The notes beneath the pieces were generated by a model. That model had not been told where the DNA came from. It did not search any database and saw only the letters and a program-made list of their open reading frames with translations. A stretch of DNA of 64,000 nt from Tiliqua scincoides. Taxonomy: Eukaryota > Chordata > Lepidosauria > Squamata > Scincidae. A program made the translations under genes and the position numbers. Positions within the stretch are counted from its first letter, which is position 1; each line of letters opens with the position of its first letter. Positions 11,570 through 23,551 of the stretch are shown here, in pieces. The stretch lies in contig NC_089821.1 of assembly GCF_035046505.1 (NCBI RefSeq), positions 56,142,256 through 56,206,255 on the forward strand, given 5' to 3'.

Positions 11570-12436
11570 CTTTGTTGTATTTTCTGAATTGTGTCCATAT
11601 GTTTGGCTCCCTCTGCAGGGTACTGCAGTCAAATGTCTGTTGGGTACATTTGAGTCTGATGGGTACAACTGCCCTGACGTAGTAGCTCTTCAGGTTGAGC
11701 CACTTTTTACACCGGGTTGCAATTTGGTCTAATGCTATGGGGAAGGCACAGCACCTTTGCTGCTCAGGTGATGTCATAAAACTACTGAAGCAGCGTTGGA
11801 GGAATGAGAACGAACCAAAGTGGTCAGCTAGGTGCTGGATGAGGGACCATCTAGCTAGGCCAGTCCCTGATAAGAACAGCCCCGCTGGATCAGGGAGTGC
11901 CGATACCCAGTCTACAAATGGAAGCATCCCCAAAGGCACCTGCATTGCATAGCTTCTAGGGGATGCTCCTATTGGATAGTAGGAAGGGAGAAGTTGGGGT
12001 GCCTATTCACTGCTGGGGTGGGTTGGAAGAGTTGTTGCTTGCTGCCATTCACTGCCACCTAACCCCCACTGCTGCTTACCTTCTGAACTTTGAGGGGTGC
12101 AGGGGCCCAGTGAAGTATTTTAGCCCAGGGTCCCAAGAACCTGATATGGGCACCGACAGTGCTTTCCTGAATTTGTCCTGCCCGGTGCCTGTTGCTCCTG
12201 TCCATTAGAATTCCCCACTCCTTCTGAGTAGCAGAGTCAAACATGCACAGCACTTTCCAGATACCACACAACGTGGCTCAGGGGCCAACTCCCACTTTTT
12301 AAACCCATTTTTGCTCGGCCCACAGGTGTGCACATTTGGTCCCTGTTGCGTATATGCAACATAGGCAGAAATGGCTTAATTCAGCAGTGATTATTCTCCT
12401 TCTCATCAACCAACTGAGCACACATATGCCAATTCA
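11570..12436. other. No gene recognised
   Basis: Around 11855-11905, GATAAGAACAGCCCCGCTGG resembles a very short CR1 tail remnant. Nothing else is identified. Confidence 0.4.
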
Positions 12437-12966
12437 GAGCCCAATCGTGAGCCTCAAGTGCTGGCTCATGGCCAACATGCACTGTCACAAACGTGCCATA
12501 AGGCATGTTTGTGAGCCTTATTGCAGACCCAGCTCTGTAGACAGCCCAGTGAGAGCCCACACTGGGACAACTCCAGTGCTGGGCCTGTGGTCCGCCATCC
12601 AGCGGCTTGCCCAGATCACAGAGCAGCGGAGAGGTTAGTGGTGGTGTGGGGGGGAGGAGGTGTTCCAGAACAGAGGAGAGTGGGAAGAAGGCGTGGCAGG
12701 GGAAGGAAGTGGGAAAGGAGGGGGCAGGACAAGCAGAGCTCAGCTCCGTCATGTCCAGAGTACATTGTCAAGCCCTGTGATCCAACATTGGACTCCTTGA
12801 TTCTGTGCCAGCTAAAGAGCTGCTGAAGAATTGAGTAGCCCCACTGCAGGGCTACTTCCCTTCCCTTCCCCAGCCACCGGCGGCTACCTGGCATGATCAG
12901 GATGCCATAGTAGCCATTTTTGGCACCACAACAGTCCTGCAAGCCAGGCAGTTCAGGATAGGGCTG
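12437..12966. mobile_element. Long Harbinger-like MITE (530 bp)
   Basis: The ends are GAGCCCAATCGTGAGCC and AGGATAGGGCTG, flanked by TCA on both sides. It contains GTCACAAACGTGCCATAAGGC. Confidence 0.83.
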
Positions 12967-13820
12967 TCAGTCACTTGCCTCTACCATTTACACAACTGGC
13001 TTGTGCTCTTAAGGTAAACATTCAAACTCTGCAACAAGAAAATTACAGTTGGGCAGGGGGAGGAAATTATTTAATCATTTAATAGAAACTGGAATGTTTA
13101 AGACTCAAATTTAAATTTTGCTGCTGACAACATGCTTCTTCTGCAATGCCGTCCTTCCCCAATTACACAGACTCTGCAGACTGAGACACAAACATGAGCA
13201 TTTTACAAGCCGACATGCTGATGTAGCTACCAGGTTCTGTTGAGACCACCTGCCATTCTAGACTAGTGCTTAAATGGCAAGACTTTCCTGACAAATGAAG
13301 CACTTTGCATTGCACCACACCTCTTCTAAGGGACCACTGAACTACAGTGTCACTGAGGAGCAACATTTATGGTATCATGCAAAGAGGCATAGCTGTCACA
13401 TAGAGTCATTTGCCTCATAGAACTAAACAACGAAAGGGCCTGCCTTTAGCATCAAGGGGAGATGCTGTGACCAGGAGTAAGTGCCAGCTGCAATACTGCA
13501 GGAGCACAGAATGTGACAGGAACAGTATCATTTCACTGTCTAGGAATCTCACTGTTCACATTTTTAAAAAGCAACTTTCTGGCCTTATGGTTGGAGAGAT
13601 GTGCCTGGAAGTGTGTGGGCAAAGTCTGGATAATTTTAGAAATCAGAGGAACTGCTGACAAGGACTCCAAATGGTTAGAAGGCAAGATGTTAGTACCCTG
13701 TATAGCTCCTTCCTTTCCCCCATGATTAGCAAAGGCTATTTTAGCCATGATGCCAGTTTTTTGAATGAAAAATAAAATTTTGCTCAATAAAAAATTTACA
13801 AACATTCTCAATTAGGATAA
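12967..13820. other. No gene recognised
   Basis: Only chance-length frames are present. Two AATAAA words lie near 13770-13790 on the plus strand, with no linked exon. Confidence 0.5.
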
Positions 13821-13999
13821 GGCCGCAATCCTAACCAACTTTCCAGCATTGACATAAGGGTAATGCAACTCTAAGATAAGGGAACAAACGTTGCCTTACC
13901 TTGAGGAGGCCTCCATGACTGCCCCCCAGCTGCAGGATGCAGCATATGCCCCACTGGCACAGCTATGCCAGTGCTGGAAAGTTGGTAAGGATTGTGCCC
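13821..13999. mobile_element. Short Harbinger-like MITE (179 bp)
   Basis: It starts GGCCGCAATCCTAACCAAC and ends GTTGGTAAGGATTGTGCCC, flanked by TAA on both sides. It lies about 650 bp downstream of the pseudophosphatase stop codon. Confidence 0.84.
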
Positions 14000-14655
14000 T
14001 AACTTGTCCGGGTTGTGGAATTTAGTTTTTGGTAGATATTCTGCAGATAGGCAGTGGTAGATATTCTACAGAATGTCAGTCTCTGGCATCTCCAGCTGAA
14101 GGATAGGTAGCTGGGCTGTGACAGATTGCATTTAGATTCTGATGGCCCCAGATTCTGATTCAAGATAAGGCACCTCCTTATATTGCATATATCAGTTCTG
14201 GCATTAGAAGTGTAGAATCTTATGGAATGGCTTTCAGACTACAATTATATGCTTAAGTGGACCTTTTGGCATTCTGTTCTTTCCTCACTGTATCCTCTCT
14301 AAGGATGAAACGAAACAAGATAGCAGTTCCATATGCTTAAATATGAAACTGCTGCAATTTCAGAAAGGGGAGTAGGGTTCAGTTTAAAAGTAAAATGGGT
14401 ACGTGAACAAGCTATGAAGGACTCTTCCCCCCCCCACCTGTGCATTACCTCCTAGCACCAACTAAAAACTACAAGTGTGCTCTGAGGGGAGAAAAGAGAT
14501 TGGAGAGATCAGCTGCAGAGAGGTAAACTGTAGGGAAGGCAAGGATTCTGAATTCCACATCCATTCTTGTTTTCAGAATTGGACACACAACATCCCTGTC
14601 TACTAGATTGGGACAATTCCATGTTTTTAAACACACAGAACTGTCCAGTTTGGCA
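14000..14655 (-). other. Downstream flank of the pseudophosphatase gene
   Basis: This is the likely 3' UTR and flank. I did not find a clear minus-strand AATAAA here, so the transcript end is unknown. Confidence 0.4.
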
Positions 14656-15498
14656 TTAAGTCCATGCCATTTTCCTTGACATCGCCTGCTTAAAACACTC
14701 CATGTCTACCTCTCCAGGCCATAGAGATCTCTCCAGACCCACAAGCAGGTCTTGGTGCCACTCCCTAATGTTCAGCGGGTATCTGGCCTTAACAAACTCA
14801 TATGCAGCCAACAGCCTCAGCTTGTGCTTCACCATCAGGTACTGAATGACACAGGTAGGAGCCAGAGAGTAGCCATCCCTGCAGTGAATCAGAACTCTTT
14901 TCCTTTTCTCTATAGAGGCATCAATGCACTCGTTGATATCCCAAAAGCAGGGCTGCTGAAGAGATGTGCATTCCTGCTCCAAAGGCCCCTGGATGTGCAC
15001 CTTGAGACGAGACCAGCTGTGTTGGGACTCTTGGCGACAGGTGCAGGGAATAAAGTTCAGATTGCAGTCACTGGGCAGGCTGCTCATGTCAATGATGCTG
15101 CTGATGTTGTTCTTGCACAACACCTGTCCATTGTAAGCTGCCTGGAGATTTCCCACATAGATGCAGTCCATTACCCTGGTGATGACTGGTTCCAAGAAGC
15201 TGAAGCCCTGCAGTTCCCCTGGTTTTGGTTCACCGGCTGCTTTGGATACGGAACATCCATGGAGGCACTTCTTGGAGCCAGAAACAGACAAGGGACCATA
15301 ATCCAATTCATATTTATTGCTTTTTAGCCATGGAGTAAATAAGGAGAACCAACTGGAAGACTTTGGCTTAGACAGAGACTCCACTGGCAAGGACGTTGTG
15401 GATTTACATGGGGAACTGGTCACGGAAGCACAGAACAAGGATGCCCGTTCCAGGGAACCTGTGCTGCTAGCTGCTTTACCATTATGGCCTAGCTTCAT
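14656..15498 (-). CDS. Pseudophosphatase gene, last coding exon with DSP domain
   Basis: The acceptor TGCTCTTTTGTAG abuts ATGAAGCTAGG, and 280 codons follow to a TAA stop. The exon carries the low-complexity Ser-rich part and the entire phosphatase-like domain. Without the upstream exons it would still be a 280-codon open frame. Antisense frames over the same span have no recognisable content. Confidence 0.88.
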   Translation of the reverse strand: MKLGHNGKAASSTGSLERASLFCASVTSSPCKSTTSLPVESLSKPKSSSWFSLFTPWLKSNKYELDYGPLSVSGSKKCLHGCSVSKAAGEPKPGELQGFSFLEPVITRVMDCIYVGNLQAAYNGQVLCKNNISSIIDMSSLPSDCNLNFIPCTCRQESQHSWSRLKVHIQGPLEQECTSLQQPCFWDINECIDASIEKRKRVLIHCRDGYSLAPTCVIQYLMVKHKLRLLAAYEFVKARYPLNIREWHQDLLVGLERSLWPGEVDMECFKQAMSRKMAWT

Positions 15499-18400
15499 CT
15501 ACAAAAGAGCATAAACACAGAAATTATGATCTTGACACTTTCGTTCTCATGTATTGCTGGATCCAGAAACTGGCCAGTGGCTTGGCAGTCAACATGGTCA
15601 GCTGTCTGACTCAAGTATTCCCAAGTAGACGCAAGTATCTGACCACTAGTTCCTATGATAATGGCCGATTACAGACCTGCCTAGACTTTCACTCACCTGA
15701 GTAACAAGATTATCTTGAGAGACCAGGCCCTTGTACTGCCTGGCACCATCTGATGAAAGGGAGAAACACAATGACCGATGAGACTTCAAGGCTGATTGAG
15801 ACCTCGAGGCAACTGCTTGGCTGATCTTTTGCTCCACTGCTTCATTCCTACTCATCATCAAGTTAGGGCAGGAGCCTGTAAGAACCAGACAATCCCACCA
15901 AGAAAGGACATTCATAAAATACCTCCAGCAGATACGGAATGTTCTTTGAATGTTAATGAATTTTTCTTCTGGGAAGAGGCGGCCCCTTTAATTGACTTTT
16001 TCCACTGCTTTTACATTGTGTTTTGATATAAGCTCACATGCAGCCAGCTACTAACGAAGCCCTTCATCAGAAAGCAAAGTGATTCGAAACTGACAATGTT
16101 TTATGAACAGCCAAGCTGAGCAGAGTGGAACTTAAGGCATTCCTTTCATCTCCTTCTCCCAGGAGAAACAGGAGGGGTTGCCAGAAGGAAAACCAAAAAT
16201 GCTGTGGTCAGTTCACAAAATCCTCAGAGAAAAAACAGCTGACCACCTTCATGGTGCACATTCACTGCCATCCCCAGTGATCCCAACTTGGGGAAAAAAG
16301 ATGGGGCACCAACAAGGGGTGGCAGCAGCAGTGAAATTCAGGAGCACCCTGGCTTTATGGTCCTAATTGGCCAAACCAAATATTGTCAACAAGAGATGTT
16401 TCTAACCCCACAGGTCACCACTAAGCTGATTAACTAAGAGCACAATCCTACCCTGCTCTGGAAACAGGCAGGCCAGCTGGTCTGTGCTGCCTCCAGCACA
16501 AGTTTGGGGCCAAAAGCAGTGCAGCCTGAGGCAAGGAGAAACATTTCCCCTTATCCCGGGTTGCCCTGCAGCAGCCCCAATGAGGCTACTTGGATTTGCG
16601 CCTCCTGACAAGGTGGCACAAATCCAGCAACCTGGGACTGCCCTGGGTTGGATCCTGGCCCCGCCACCTGCTCCCCACCCATCCACCCACGGTCCCGTCA
16701 AACCTCCCTCCCTCATCACGAAACACCTCTTCCCCACCCTCCTCACACACACCCAGACTTCTGTGTCAGCCGAGCTTGGCCAACACAACTCACCCTTTCC
16801 TTGGGACCCACGTCAGCATTGGGAGGCCAGCACGCATCTGTGCGTCAGCCTATCTCCCCAAAAAGTGGCACAGAAGTGCTTTATGGCACTTTGGCAACAC
16901 TCCTGGGCCGGCACAAGGGACTTGCGTTGGCCCAAGTGCGTCGTAGGATTGTGCCTTAAGACAGGCTAAATGTGGTGGTCAATGTGTGTCTCCTCCCCAC
17001 ACATCACCAGACCTCCAACCAACCTATTTTCCTTTTGTCGTGTGTGTCCAAGAAGAACACTTCAGAGCCTTCTTTCTAGTGAATTACCGAACTGTTTGTC
17101 TCAGAATGAAAATCACATTTCTATACCAGCTAAGAAAAGTATTTGGGGCAAGCAGAAAACATGGATACTCTGTTAGCATCTTACTCTTATATCTCTATGG
17201 TGGCACACAAATCTCTCCAGGGAATGGCAGCATACAGGACCCAAGATTCCCTCCTAGTCTCACACTTTTTAGAGCAGAAAATAAAGGATAGGGAGAAAAA
17301 CGAGAAAAGAAGTACCTGTGACATGCAGAAAAGGTGATGTGGTTCAAGTGCACTGTGAAAGTTGAACCAAGTGTAATGAGGGACCAGGTTGTGATGTAAA
17401 AGATGGGATGGAGGTTTGCAAAGGGAGGGCCTGGAGCCCACTGGCCTGAGTATAACCTGTCAGAGTAGGCTGCACAGACAACAGAAGAAGCGGGGGAGGC
17501 AGGCAGAGATCAATCTCTTATGGCCTTTCTGGCATCAGGAAATCTGTCATACCCCACACATACAAGCCTGCAAAGCCAGAAGGTAGATAAGGGCGAGGTT
17601 ATAAACCAGATGGGTCCAGATAATGAGATTTTTACTACCTCCTGCAAGTTATTTTTTCGCTTTGCTAAAAGAAATAACCCTTGGGTTCCAGCTCAAGATT
17701 CCTGCATTAATTTCTCAGTCCATTCCAACAAGCATATCTATATTATACCCACAAAAAAGGCTGTTCAACATTCCTACTTGTTCCTTACTGTCTGGATCCC
17801 ATTTCAGGATATAGGAGCAGGATTCAAAAGTAGAGAAGTGACTTTGACTGTCTTGCATGCCTACCTTACCTACCTGCACAGTGCTGGGGAAGAGCCACAG
17901 GAGAAGACAAATGCAAGGCCTTCTGAAAGCGCGTTGTAAGCAAACCTGGAAATCAAGAGAAAAATGCACAATTGCAAGGGATAAAGCGGCAACAGATCAG
18001 ACAAAAGCAGAATTAGAGGTAAATTTAACCTGGTGCAGGTAACAAGTAGCCCATGGATTGTATTTGCCTTCGCCACCTAAGTCTTAATCAGCACAGTGCT
18101 TATAGCCTGTCTACACAATAGTTCTAAGCCACAAGATTGTGAGCCACAACAAAGAGTGGACCACGTATATGAAATGACCACCAAAGGGGGCATGGCCTGG
18201 TACAATCATGCATTAATTTCTGTCTATTCAATCCAAAGGACTCAAGATGAGTGAAAAAAGCATACATAATATTCATCAAAATAAAAAAAGGAGATCCCCA
18301 GGACAACTGTGAAGCTCTTAAAGAACACTTGAAAAGAAGCTCCAACACACTTAACACAAACCAAGCAACTGCAACAAACAACAGACAGGCCAGCGACAGA

Positions 18401-19670
18401 ATTCAAATGAAGCAATGATAACAACCCACCAGCAGCTTTCCAAAGCTTGCTGGAACAAGCAAGATTTTTTTCCAAAAAATACTCAGGAAGTACCTCTGGG
18501 TGCCTCAGCCAGGAACTCATTCCATAGCCTCAAGGCTACATTCCTTCCAGGATTTGGGCTGCATGAAATTGAGTCTAATAAACCAATCCCTGCTTGCTAA
18601 ATAAGGCAAACAGAATTGTGGAGTAATGGGGTCACAGTGTTGCATAAATGCAGCAAAGCAATTGGGATGTTGCAGGCAAGAAGGAATCAGGAGAGTGCTA
18701 TCACAACAGTGTGCAGTGTCTTGCACAAGACAGACACACATAAAACTGGTGGAGTTACCCCCCCCCCTTTCAGTGAACAGGGAGGAATGAGAGCGCACTG
18801 GCTAGGCACAATCCCTGTGCTGACATGCCAGCTGTCCACGACCCAGGCATCCATGCATTCAGTGTTGCCCTCTGCAGACAATGTTGAACATGTGACTGCC
18901 TGGTATGGTTGGCCAATACACTCCTGTTCCCCATTGCGTATTTGCTGAACACATGGTGGAAACACCAGAATAGGACTAAAGGGGGGTTACAGAGAAATTG
19001 ATACACTTAAAGCACAATACTACACATCCAGTATTTACCCCACCCTTCCTAAGTGGATGTAGGTGAGGCCAACTCAGTGATATCATCTGAACCAGTCCAG
19101 AAAGTATTAACTCAAAACATGACACCCAGGTGTCAAGGCCCACAGCCCACCCAAATCACACATAGACATGCAAGTGACCATGCTTTACCACACAGCAACA
19201 ATAGTCAACCTGAAGCTTCCAGATATGAAAAAAGCCTTGCCCAATCAACTCAAGGAACAGCCAACAACCAACTAGCAGAGCACATAACTGGCATGGAAAA
19301 GGTCTCAGATTCCTGGCTTCATTAGCTGAAATGATCTCAGACATCAGAGTTAGGAAAGTAAGACCGCTCCCTGACAGCTTGGAGACCTGCTGCCAACGAA
19401 AGGAGAGACAATGCTGAGCTAGAGAGATCAATGACATTACTCAAAGAAGCTTTTTCTTGAACCCCCACATCAATTAGCCAGAAAAAGGACACAGCAAACA
19501 GCAGCTGTCACCAACCAAGTACTTGTTCCAAGAGTTTGTGCAATGGTAGACTTTTGCAGGCATCTCTAGAATTGGGCTAGTCTATATTCTCCCCTCTCTG
19601 ACTCACCTGTAAAGCCATTTTTCTTGGACTCACATCTTTTGTTCAGCATTGTGCCTACTGCTGACTCCAT
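14656..19670 (-). CDS. Dual-specificity-phosphatase-like pseudophosphatase, three coding exons
   Basis: Three exons (19607-19670, 15697-15875, 14656-15498) join in phase 1 then phase 0 into 361 residues ending with TAA. Residues 1-180 are Ser/Lys-rich and probably disordered. Residues about 182-341 show the fold of an atypical dual-specificity phosphatase: VITRVMDCIYVGNLQAA, then SSIIDMSS, then VLIHCRDGYSLAP, then AAYEFVKARYPLN. The active loop would be HCxxGxSR in an enzyme; here it is H286-C287-R-D-G-Y-S-L, so the phosphate-binding Arg is Leu. No Asp general acid is evident in the usual upstream loop (KVHIQGPLEQE). I infer a phosphoprotein- or partner-binding pseudophosphatase, comparable in logic to STYX, which instead loses the Cys. 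I do not recognise an ortholog name. The open reading frame, the Kozak context ACCATGG and clean splice sites argue against a processed pseudogene. Confidence 0.82.
15697..15875 (-). CDS. Pseudophosphatase gene, second coding exon
   Basis: This 179-bp exon lies between acceptor GGTTCTTACAG and donor ACTCAG followed by GTGAGT. It encodes residues 22-81: SCPNLMMSRNEAVEQK, a Ser/Arg-rich stretch and GLVSQDNLVTQ. No known domain is seen. If the upstream exon were skipped, translation could start at the MM pair inside it. Confidence 0.8.
15876..19606 (-). other. Intron of the pseudophosphatase gene
   Basis: The 3.7-kb intron runs from donor GTGAGT at 19606 to acceptor TTACAG at 15876. It contains the MITE 16438-16955. 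The remainder shows no family that I recognise. Confidence 0.7.
16438..16955. mobile_element. Long Harbinger-like MITE in a pseudophosphatase intron
   Basis: It is in reverse orientation to the copy at 10622-11150. It starts GAGCACAATCCTACCC and ends CGTAGGATTGTGCC. TAA precedes it and TTAA follows. The copy sits between the second and first coding exons of the pseudophosphatase gene. Confidence 0.82.
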
Positions 19671-19681
19671 GGTATCCAAAT
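19607..19681 (-). CDS. Pseudophosphatase gene, exon with start codon
   Basis: The acceptor CTATATTTCAG is followed by 11 untranslated bases, the start codon at 19670-19668 in a strong ACCATGG context, and 21 codons (MESAVGTMLNKRCESKKNGFT) plus one base before the donor GTGAGT. The split codon completes as Gly with the next exon. The acceptor implies a further 5' untranslated exon above 19681. Confidence 0.75.
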
Positions 19682-20740
19682 CTGAAATATAGAAGAACAG
19701 ATAGTCTAAACCTACATTGTGACAGCTCAGATTTACAATGGATTAGGAACAATTTGGTCTATTGGGAAACAAACAAAAAAAAAAGAATATGAATTCATCT
19801 GCCAAAACAATCAGTTAGATTGTAAAAACACTACTCAAGTATACAAGTTGAACAGAAACAGGCTAGAACACTACTTATGACCTTTCAAACATCAAACCTT
19901 TTGCAAAACGAGGTTAGCCTGAGACAGCTTTGTTGCTTCCAAGAAGTAAAATAAAATCTGAACTGAAAACTGGAAAAAAGTTATATTATTTCCAGCATTA
20001 GAAGAAAACCTAAACTATTATTTGAAAAAATATCTGTTGAACCTGAATTTAGGGGGAAAAAATCAGATTAGGGTTTGAAATAAGAGTTCAATCAAAAAAG
20101 CTGATATGCTAGCAAATTCACTAGCAGAAGCAAAATGCAAGATCAAGGTAAAGCAGTTGAATAGATATCAAAAGACACAACATTTATTTCTCAAACTCAT
20201 ATATAATGCATTTTTAAAAGGTTCATATGTTGAGCATTTGAAGCTAGTTTACAATTTTGTAACAATCAAATAATAGTGATGTGAACCAATTTCAGTTATC
20301 AGCCTCTGGAAATTGCCTCCTGTATGATACTTTGTGAATTGTACAATTATTTTTCTAGTTCTGTTTAATTTTTACAGTCTGGGAGCTTTGCATTTCTATG
20401 ACCTATTTTACATATGCAAATGAATGGTTTATAAATATTTGCTTTAGCTTGAAAAATAAATGTTGTATTTTTTTTATATAGTCAGTGCCCCGCTAAGGGG
20501 TCTCTGGGGGTTGCCCAGTGGGGTGCCACAGGGCAGCTGGAGGGCCTCTTGTGGTCCCCTGGGCAGGGGTGTCCACCTTCCTGGGAGGGGGTTCACGACA
20601 CCCTTGTCCCCCTCCCTGGAAACAGGACCTGAGATCCTTGGTCCTCAGGTAGGGGCTCCAACTCCTGCTTTCTCTCTCCAGAACTGACTGTCATCACTGG
20701 CTTCCCTAATTTTATCCTCAAGTCATACCCTTGGCTCCTC

Positions 20741-20769
20741 CACTCCCTCCCTCCCTCCCTCCCTCCCCA
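20741..20769. repeat. (CTCC)n microsatellite
   Basis: About six tandem CTCC units lie in a locally GC-rich, pyrimidine-rich stretch (20480-20990) that is otherwise unassigned. Confidence 0.85.
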
Positions 20770-21292
20770 GCCTTAAAGGGGCTCCAGTCCTAGACTGCTT
20801 CTCTCCTCTCTGGTGGCTGATGGTGATCCTGCCCTGCTCACTGCTCTGGTCAGGTGAGCCCTGGGGAGACTGTCTCTCCCCCCCAGCCGCCTCACATCTT
20901 ACCTGGTCAGCCAGTGAGGTGGCGGTGGTAGCGGTTCTGTCACTGGCCAGGTAAGGCAGGGGTTGGGTAAGGGCTCGACCCCCGGCAGAACTATTTTTAA
21001 ATTATTACTAAGAATATTTATATACTGCTTTTCAACAACCCCAATTTTACCTTGATGCTTCGAGGAAGTTTTGGGGTTATACATCTGGATCAAGGGTATT
21101 TTCCTTTCCTTACTTTGTAGTAAATTCACTAGACCCAACCAGAATTAACAGTGAGTACATAAAACCAATACCTGAGAAGATTTTTATAACTTTCGGGTTT
21201 GAACAGCCTGGTGGAGGAAGGGAGAGAGGACAGCATTACATAGCACCTTCTCTATGCTGTTGTGTTCAGTCATAATCTATGGCAGTGGTTCC

Positions 21293-21412
21293 CAAATTTT
21301 TTTGACTGGCTCCCTTGACCTACTGAGCCATTGGCCACAGCTCCCTATTGGGTTTCCCTGGCTGGTTTCTGTGACTTCCCAGGAACTATGGCTCACAGTT
21401 TGGCAACCACTG
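21293..21412. mobile_element. hAT-like 120-bp element
   Basis: It starts CAGTGGTTCCCAAATT and ends GTTTGGCAACCACTG; the flanks ATCTATGG and CTCTATGG agree at seven of eight bases. Confidence 0.75.
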
Positions 21413-21734
21413 CTCTATGGGTAAATATTGGCATACTGTCTCTGAACATGTTCCAATTTGCATAGAAAAATGTAAGCCTCACAATATGATGTTGATTTGC
21501 ATATGGGATATGGAATGATTAATTTGGTGGTTAAATATACTAGACAGCTGGGGCAGATATTTCAGCTGTAGAGAAAGCTCTGCTTCTCTCTACCTTCACT
21601 CTTGTACTGACATTCAAACATGCTCCCAAATCTAGTGCTGATCCCAGCAATCATTTAACATTAAGGAAAATAAACAATTATAGATCTACCATTGAGTATG
21701 ATGGGGCAAATGCCCTAGGCGTGAGGCTGTAGGA

Positions 21735-21845
21735 CTCCGTGGAAGCCTCTCTGAGGCTCCCAACAAGGTCAGAAACTGTGCTTCTGGTTTTCCGGAAGCA
21801 CAGTTTATAGCATCGGGGAACCTCAGTGAGGCTTCCCTGATGCAG
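21735..21845. repeat. Fold-back GC-rich repeat
   Basis: GGAAGCCTCTCTGAGGCTCCC and AGAAACTGTGCTTCTGG are mirrored by CCGGAAGCACAGTTT and CCTCAGTGAGGCTTCC. Related GGCCT.TGGAGGCTTC words occur near 28860 and 52080. Confidence 0.6.
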
Positions 21846-22983
21846 CCCTGGGTCATGTGAGGCTCTGTGAGCCTCAGGTAAATGGGGGGGAAGCGGATTT
21901 TCAAGAGGGGGGCGGTGAGAGGCTGCGGGGGGGGGGCACCATCACAGACCTTTGCCACAGGGCACAGGGCTGGGGAGGTCCACCACTAAAAAGAAAAAGA
22001 AAAAAAGCAAGACCACCTGACATATTAAAAAGTTTCTAGAAGCTTTATTTTTTAGTCATTTAACTTAAGACAAAAAACCTCAAAATACTGGACATAAAAA
22101 TAAAGCCCAGCTAATAGGCCCACTACCTCTCTTTGATTGTACAGTGTCCCAGCCAATGCAGAGCACTGCTGCTTCTCAACAAGCAGGCTGTGAGTAGGTA
22201 GCTCCTAGAAACTAGGGACATGAGGTGCGGGGGCAACAGGTGAGGCAGAACTGCCCTGTCATTGTTCATGAAAAAGCACCACTGCCGTCCCACTTCCTTA
22301 CATGCGAGGAGGCTCTCACCCGCTTTGTCAGGTGTAAGAAGAGCCTCCTCGGGTGTAAGCAGGTGGGGCAGCTGCCATGCTTTTCCTTGGCTACAATGGG
22401 GCGATTCTGCCTCACCAGCCACCCCTACACCACACATCCCTGCTAGAATCTAGAGAGAGGAAAACTGACAGCATGAGGGTGGATGGTATGGGGGTGAGTA
22501 AAAGAATATCAAGAAATAATCCAGAATCAATATAGCAATTTCCTGCACTCTTTCTCTATTTTCTTTCTTCTGTGTTCAAACTTTCTGCACACTAGGCTCT
22601 TCTGTACAGTATGTTTAATCACCATTCAGTAAGAAAGGGTACAGTGGTAATCAGGTTTGAAAGATACAATATCACAGTGATATTAATTATCTCACATTAC
22701 AGACGCAAGTCAGCAGCTTGCTGTAAATGATGCTGAGATCATCACTAGATTATCACACAAACTGGAACATGTCCAGAGGCAGTATAATTCTAATTATCAG
22801 ATACTGAGGTGGAACAACAAAGAAAGGCCACCACCTGCTTGAGAATACACAAGGACATCTGTTTGGTCACTTGAAGACAGAACAGTGGCCCTTCTACAAG
22901 GCCATATCTAACTGCTTAGACTTGTCCTTTAGGGGTTGTCGCATATGTATTTCCCAGAGCTGTTTTTGCCCCAAACAGATTTA

Positions 22984-23157
22984 TGGCCCAATCCTATCCA
23001 ACTTTTCAGGGCTGATGTAGCTGCAATGCAAGGGAGCAAATTTTCCCCTACCTTGAAGTGGTCTGTGACTGCCCCCCCCCCACTGCAGAATGCAGCGCCT
23101 GCCCTGTTGGCGCAGCTACATCACTGTAGCACTGGAAAGCTGGATCGGATTGGATCC
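22984..23157. mobile_element. Short Harbinger-like MITE (174 bp)
   Basis: It runs from TGGCCCAATCCTATCC to GGATCGGATTGGATCC, flanked by TTA on both sides (22981-22983 and 23158-23160). Confidence 0.84.
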
Positions 23158-23551
23158 TTAATTTAGCAGGGCAGGCACAAAATCTCCCAGTGTTTGAGGT
23201 GTTGGTGATATGCCAACCTCTGTGATGTGCACTGGTAATGTGCTCATCTCTGTTCCCTCCATGCCGCAATTGGAAATGTAATTGGGGAGTAGCATAGGTG
23301 TGTGCCAGAGAATAAAATGGTGGACTTGAGTGCCAGAGATGCTCCAGCAGCCCATCAGTCTCCTCTCTTCCACACTTCCTCTTCAGCCTCATCCAGGGAT
23401 GGATGGGGGGGGGGTGCACAACCCCCCCCCCAACTGTCTGCTAGCCAGGAAGGGCACTCGCCACTGGGGAGCAAAACTGGACACCAGGGGAACACCCACT
23501 GGGTGGGCACCAGTGAAACTGGCTGGAATGGGAACCCAGGTCTACTCATCC

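Larger units (their letters stand above)
19682..23551 (-). other. Probable 5' intron or upstream region of the pseudophosphatase gene
   Basis: If the CpG island is the promoter this is the first intron. It holds the GC-rich stretch 20480-20990, the hAT-like 21293-21412, the fold-back 21735-21845 and the MITE 22984-23157. No exon is identified. Confidence 0.45.

Noticed and set aside
14752-15327. 191-codon plus-strand frame
   Set aside because: It is antisense to the pseudophosphatase last exon, which has a recognisable domain and splice sites.
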